Assembly: GCA_016179005.1 (NCBI GenBank)
Contig: JACOSF010000124.1
Span: 1 to 8,106 of the forward strand
Source: Acidobacteriota bacterium
Lineage (GTDB): Bacteria > Acidobacteriota > Terriglobia > Acidiferrales > UBA7541
DNA: 8,106 nucleotides
Reading direction: 5' to 3'
This document shows positions 5,949 through 8,106 of this stretch, piece after piece. Numbering within the stretch: the stretch's first letter is position 1; each line of letters starts with the position of its first letter. Below the pieces are notes generated by a model. The model made no database searches, was not told the DNA's origin, and was given only the letters and a program-made list of their open reading frames with translations. A program made the position numbers and the translations under genes.

Positions 5949-5975
5949 GATGTTGTCCCGCTGGCAAAACCCCTT
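5949..5975 (+). repeat. Direct repeat copy R3 of the three-unit array
   Basis: It starts 86 bp after R2, matches R2 over 27 nt with one mismatch, and is followed 2 bp later by an 11-bp-arm palindrome. The 86-bp step puts it in a different reading frame from R1 and R2, which argues against a coding repeat. Confidence 0.85.
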
Positions 5976-5977
5976 GT

Positions 5978-6044
5978 GGGTGGCTTCGCTCCGGCTGGCG
6001 CCGGGCGCCGCCGCACTCGTCCGCCGTGGCGGACGAAGCCACCC
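5978..6044. repeat. Interrupted long palindrome attached to R3
   Basis: GGGTGGCTTCG (5978-5988) is the perfect reverse complement of CGAAGCCACCC (6034-6044). Inside, CGTCCGCC (6018-6025) and GGCGGACG (6028-6035) form a second hairpin that would be continuous with the outer arms if the 29 bp at 5989-6017 were absent. Confidence 0.65.
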
Positions 6045-6061
6045 TGCCAGCGTCTCTGCGA

Positions 6062-6093
6062 CTCTTTAACTCTTTAACCCTTCAACTCTTTAA
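6062..6093. repeat. 8-bp tandem repeat, four copies
   Basis: CTCTTTAA occurs at 6062, 6070 and 6086, with a variant CCCTTCAA at 6078, all in register. It is AT-rich and pyrimidine-biased and lies about 75 bp upstream of the next gene, where a promoter would be expected. Confidence 0.7.
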
Positions 6094-6167
6094 CTTTGTC
6101 GATGTGCTAACATGACCTCTCGCGTCCCGACTCTTCGTCCCGACACTTCGGGAGGTGGCGCACTCTC

Positions 6168-7430
6168 ATGCCGGCTACGCGCCGTCTCATCCTGATCATC
6201 ATCGTCCTTCTCTTGCTCCTGCTTTTTCTCGTGGTCCCCGGCGTCTCCTGGTCGCAGACGCCACAAAACCCCTGGCAGGAGCCCGCGCGCGAACTTGCCA
6301 AGAAAGTAGTCGCCATCAGCGGCCCGCGCCAAACGGTCACGCTCGCCGTGCGCAATATTTCTTCGCTCTCCGACTCCGAGGCCGCCGCCGTGCGCCTCGC
6401 TCTTGAAGGCGAGCTCCGCGCAGCTGACCTCCGCCTCGCCGCCAAACCCAACGGCGCCCCTGAGCTGCGCATCACGCTTTCCGAAAATTTGCAGGGCCTT
6501 CTGTGGATCGCCGAAATCCCCCGCGACGATTCCCGCGAAGTTGCCATGGTCTCTCTGCCAAAAACTGCTGTGCCTCCGCCAACAGCAACAACGCAGATGT
6601 TCGTGCTGCAATCCAAACTCGTCTGGGAGCAGGACGACCCCATTCTCGATTTCGCATTGCTCTACCCTGGTAGTCCCGGCGATCCTCAGCGCCTCTTGGT
6701 GCTGGAACCCACAAGGCTGTCCCTTTACCAGGCTGATAAAGACCGATTGAAGTTACAGCAGTCCGTGCCTCTACCGACCCTCACAAACCCCGCGCGCGAT
6801 CCCCGCGGATACCTTGTGCTGCGGGACGATCATTTTCTCTTATCGTTAGCCGGGAATTTGTGCCGAGGTGTCGCGGATCAGATGCTGAACGTGGCTTGCT
6901 GGGACATGTACCAGGATGTGCCCCGCCAATATGTCGAGGAGATGCACTGGCTCGAACTAAGCATCGTTCCGGGCAGAAACTATTTTCGCCAGAGATTTCG
7001 AGTAGAAGGAAGTGACGAGCAAAGGGAATCCCTCTTTTCTTCTGCGGCTGGGTGGGTGGAGGGCGGCGAGCCCTTGCGCTTTGACGTTAGTGTGGACGGT
7101 GTTGTCCGCCTTTACCGCTTGAATGCAGATCGCGCTCCTGCAGCGCGCTTTTCAGGGTGGGGCAGTCAAGTGTCCGGAATCAGCAGCAATTGCGGCCGTG
7201 AACGCCAGCTCTTGGTCACGCGACCAGGGGACTGGACTGAATTCGACGTCGTGCAGGCATTTGACATCATCGGAACCAAAGCGGTGGCCGTGAGTTCGCC
7301 CTTAGACTTTCACGGCCCCGTGAAAGAACTATGGCCTGGTAAATCGCCCCATACGGCTCTGGCCATCGTGCTCAACCTCAAAACGAATCACTATGAAGCG
7401 TACACGCTCACTCTTTCTTGCGGCCGCTAG
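6168..7430 (+). CDS. Secreted protein of unknown function
   Basis: This 420-aa protein is not recognised. It begins with a strong Sec signal (basic RR at 5-6, a very hydrophobic run at about 7-23, then GVSWSQ). There is no lipobox cysteine at the expected place, so it is probably soluble in the periplasm or exported. Residues 55-92 (VTLAVRNISSLSDSEAAAV and following) read like a small alpha/beta domain. The rest is rich in short strands, and repeated LLVLEPTRLSLY / VDGVVRLYRLN pieces suggest a beta-propeller or beta-sandwich. Four cysteines (232, 244, 342, 418) could form two disulfides. GGAGG (6151-6155) lies 12 nt before the ATG, a long spacing, but the signal peptide supports this start. 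Codons after about 6650 use more TTA, TTG, CGA, AGA and GGA than the first third. The end overlaps the next gene by 38 bp, suggesting a shared transcript. Confidence 0.7.
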   Translation: MPATRRLILIIIVLLLLLLFLVVPGVSWSQTPQNPWQEPARELAKKVVAISGPRQTVTLAVRNISSLSDSEAAAVRLALEGELRAADLRLAAKPNGAPELRITLSENLQGLLWIAEIPRDDSREVAMVSLPKTAVPPPTATTQMFVLQSKLVWEQDDPILDFALLYPGSPGDPQRLLVLEPTRLSLYQADKDRLKLQQSVPLPTLTNPARDPRGYLVLRDDHFLLSLAGNLCRGVADQMLNVACWDMYQDVPRQYVEEMHWLELSIVPGRNYFRQRFRVEGSDEQRESLFSSAAGWVEGGEPLRFDVSVDGVVRLYRLNADRAPAARFSGWGSQVSGISSNCGRERQLLVTRPGDWTEFDVVQAFDIIGTKAVAVSSPLDFHGPVKELWPGKSPHTALAIVLNLKTNHYEAYTLTLSCGR

Positions 7431-8106
7431 CTTGCTAGTAGCGCAGGCACTCTTGCCTGCGCGCTTTTCTGTTGATTCGGCTGCGGCCTCCACGCGCCCT
7501 CGTTACGGCGGCACTCTTCGCGTCGAGCTCAGCGCCCGCGTCGCCTCGCTCGACCCCGCCGAAAAACCCGCCGACGGACCCGAAGCCATCGCCAAGCTGC
7601 GTCTCTTGAATCTCGCGTTCGATCCCCTCGTGCGCCTGGGCGAAAACGGCCAGCCGAAACCGGCTCTCGCGCTTTCCTGGAAGTCCGACGCGGCCGGCAA
7701 GCGCTGGGAATTCCACCTGCGCCCCAGCGTAAAGTTTCACGATGGCACGCCGCTTGCTCCTCCTGATGTTGTGGCCGCGCTTGCTACATGGCGGGAGAGT
7801 TGGCGAGTTTCCGCGTCCGGCGACTCCGTCTTGATTCAGTGCGACGAAGCGCAACCCAATCTGCCCTTCGAGCTTTCTCTCGTTTTCATTTCTCGCCGCG
7901 CCGCGGACGGTACGCTTGTCGGCACAGGGCCCTTCCGCATCGCAAACTGGCAGACCGGCGCTCGCGCCGTCTTTTCCGCCAACGAGGAATACTGGGAAGG
8001 CCGTCCATTTGTGGACAGCATCGAAGTGGAAATGGGCCGTCCGCTGCGCGACCAGCTCCTTGATTTCGAGCTGGGCAAGACCGATCTCGTCGAGCTCGCC
8101 CCCGAC
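7393..8106 (+). CDS. ABC-transporter substrate-binding protein, family 5 (partial, 5' part)
   Basis: The frame runs open to the window end, giving the first 238 residues of a periplasmic peptide/nickel/oligosaccharide-type binding protein (SBP_bac_5, OppA/DppA-like). After a signal peptide (MKRTRSLFLAAASLLVAQAL, cleavage near residues 23-30) come YGGTLRVEL (38-46), LAFDPLVRL (74-82), an ALSWKSDAAGKRWEFHLRP block (93-111) and VKFHDGTPLAPPDVVAAL (113-130), then GTGPFRIANW (177-186) and EEYWEGRPF (198-206), all family hallmarks. The stretch between DVVAAL and GTGPF is only about 46 residues, clearly shorter than I expect for OppA/DppA, so it is a compact variant. ATG 7393 lies inside the upstream gene and has no good Shine-Dalgarno sequence; translational coupling is likely. 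A GTAG-hairpin encodes V16-R24 of the signal peptide. Full proteins of this family are about 500 aa, so roughly half is missing. Confidence 0.88.
   Translation, partial: MKRTRSLFLAAASLLVAQALLPARFSVDSAAASTRPRYGGTLRVELSARVASLDPAEKPADGPEAIAKLRLLNLAFDPLVRLGENGQPKPALALSWKSDAAGKRWEFHLRPSVKFHDGTPLAPPDVVAALATWRESWRVSASGDSVLIQCDEAQPNLPFELSLVFISRRAADGTLVGTGPFRIANWQTGARAVFSANEEYWEGRPFVDSIEVEMGRPLRDQLLDFELGKTDLVELAPD
7438..7462 (+). repeat. GTAG-hairpin element I, inside a signal-peptide coding region
   Basis: GTAG (7438-7441), whose last G begins a perfect 9-bp stem, GCGCAGGCA (7441-7449) with TGCCTGCGC (7454-7462), around loop CTCT. It begins 7 bp after the upstream stop codon and lies in codons 16-24 of the binding-protein gene. 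Confidence 0.7.

Larger units (their letters stand above)
5692..6167. other. Gene-free, repeat-dense intergenic region
   Basis: I see no credible gene in these 476 bp; open frames here are short and break the repeat units in different frames. The region contains GTAG-hairpins F, G and H, three copies of a 23-27 nt direct repeat each followed by a palindrome, an interrupted long palindrome and an 8-bp tandem repeat. Just before the next gene, TGCTAACAT (6105-6113) could be an extended -10 box, but no -35 is evident. Confidence 0.7.

Noticed and set aside
5773..5975. CRISPR array
   Set aside because: Only three repeats, spacers of about 60-67 nt that contain palindromes, and no cas genes; does not fit CRISPR architecture.
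5758..6077. Plus-strand open frames across the repeat array, giving a repeated peptide DVVPLAKP
   Set aside because: R1 to R2 is 90 bp (in frame) but R2 to R3 is 86 bp (out of frame), so repetition is at DNA level, not protein level.

Overview
The window looks like chromosomal DNA of a GC-rich, Gram-negative-type soil or sediment bacterium. The best guess is Acidobacteriota (Terriglobia-like), based on the gene mix, strong G/C preference at third codon positions and intergenic gaps full of short hairpin repeats. That assignment rests on recollection of similar genomes, not on a marker gene. No rRNA, tRNA, integrase, IS transposase or CRISPR array is visible.

Layout. Positions 1-229 are a non-coding leader. 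230-1813 (+) encodes a 527-aa FAD-dependent oxidoreductase of the UDP-galactopyranose mutase / amine-oxidase type. It converges on 1918-3048 (-), a site-2-protease-like M50 metalloprotease with two CBS domains, and a GC-rich hairpin between them can terminate transcription. The protease gene is divergent from a rightward group: an L,D-transpeptidase (3268-3918), a small one-helix membrane protein (4008-4229) and an SPFH/band-7 membrane protein with a long coiled coil (4309-5691). A 476-bp gap without genes (5692-6167) is dense in repeats. After it come a secreted protein of unknown function (6168-7430) and, overlapping it by 38 bp, the N-terminal 238 residues of a family-5 ABC-transporter substrate-binding protein (7393 to the window edge).

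How the genes may work together. Four of the seven are envelope or membrane-quality functions: intramembrane protease, peptidoglycan cross-linking, SPFH scaffold and small membrane protein. This suggests an envelope-maintenance neighbourhood. The last two genes look like a separate unit for solute or peptide binding. These links are inferred from gene order only.

The most unusual content is non-coding. Nine short elements, all in the same orientation, consist of the tetranucleotide GTAG followed by a hairpin whose stem changes between copies while pairing is kept, often around a TTYA-like loop. They resemble REP elements. Two of them supply the stop codons of genes, three write the C-terminus and stop of the small membrane protein, and one lies inside the signal-peptide coding region of the binding protein. 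In the long gap, a 23-27 nt direct repeat occurs three times at about 88-bp spacing, and each copy is followed 5 bp or less downstream by a different palindrome.
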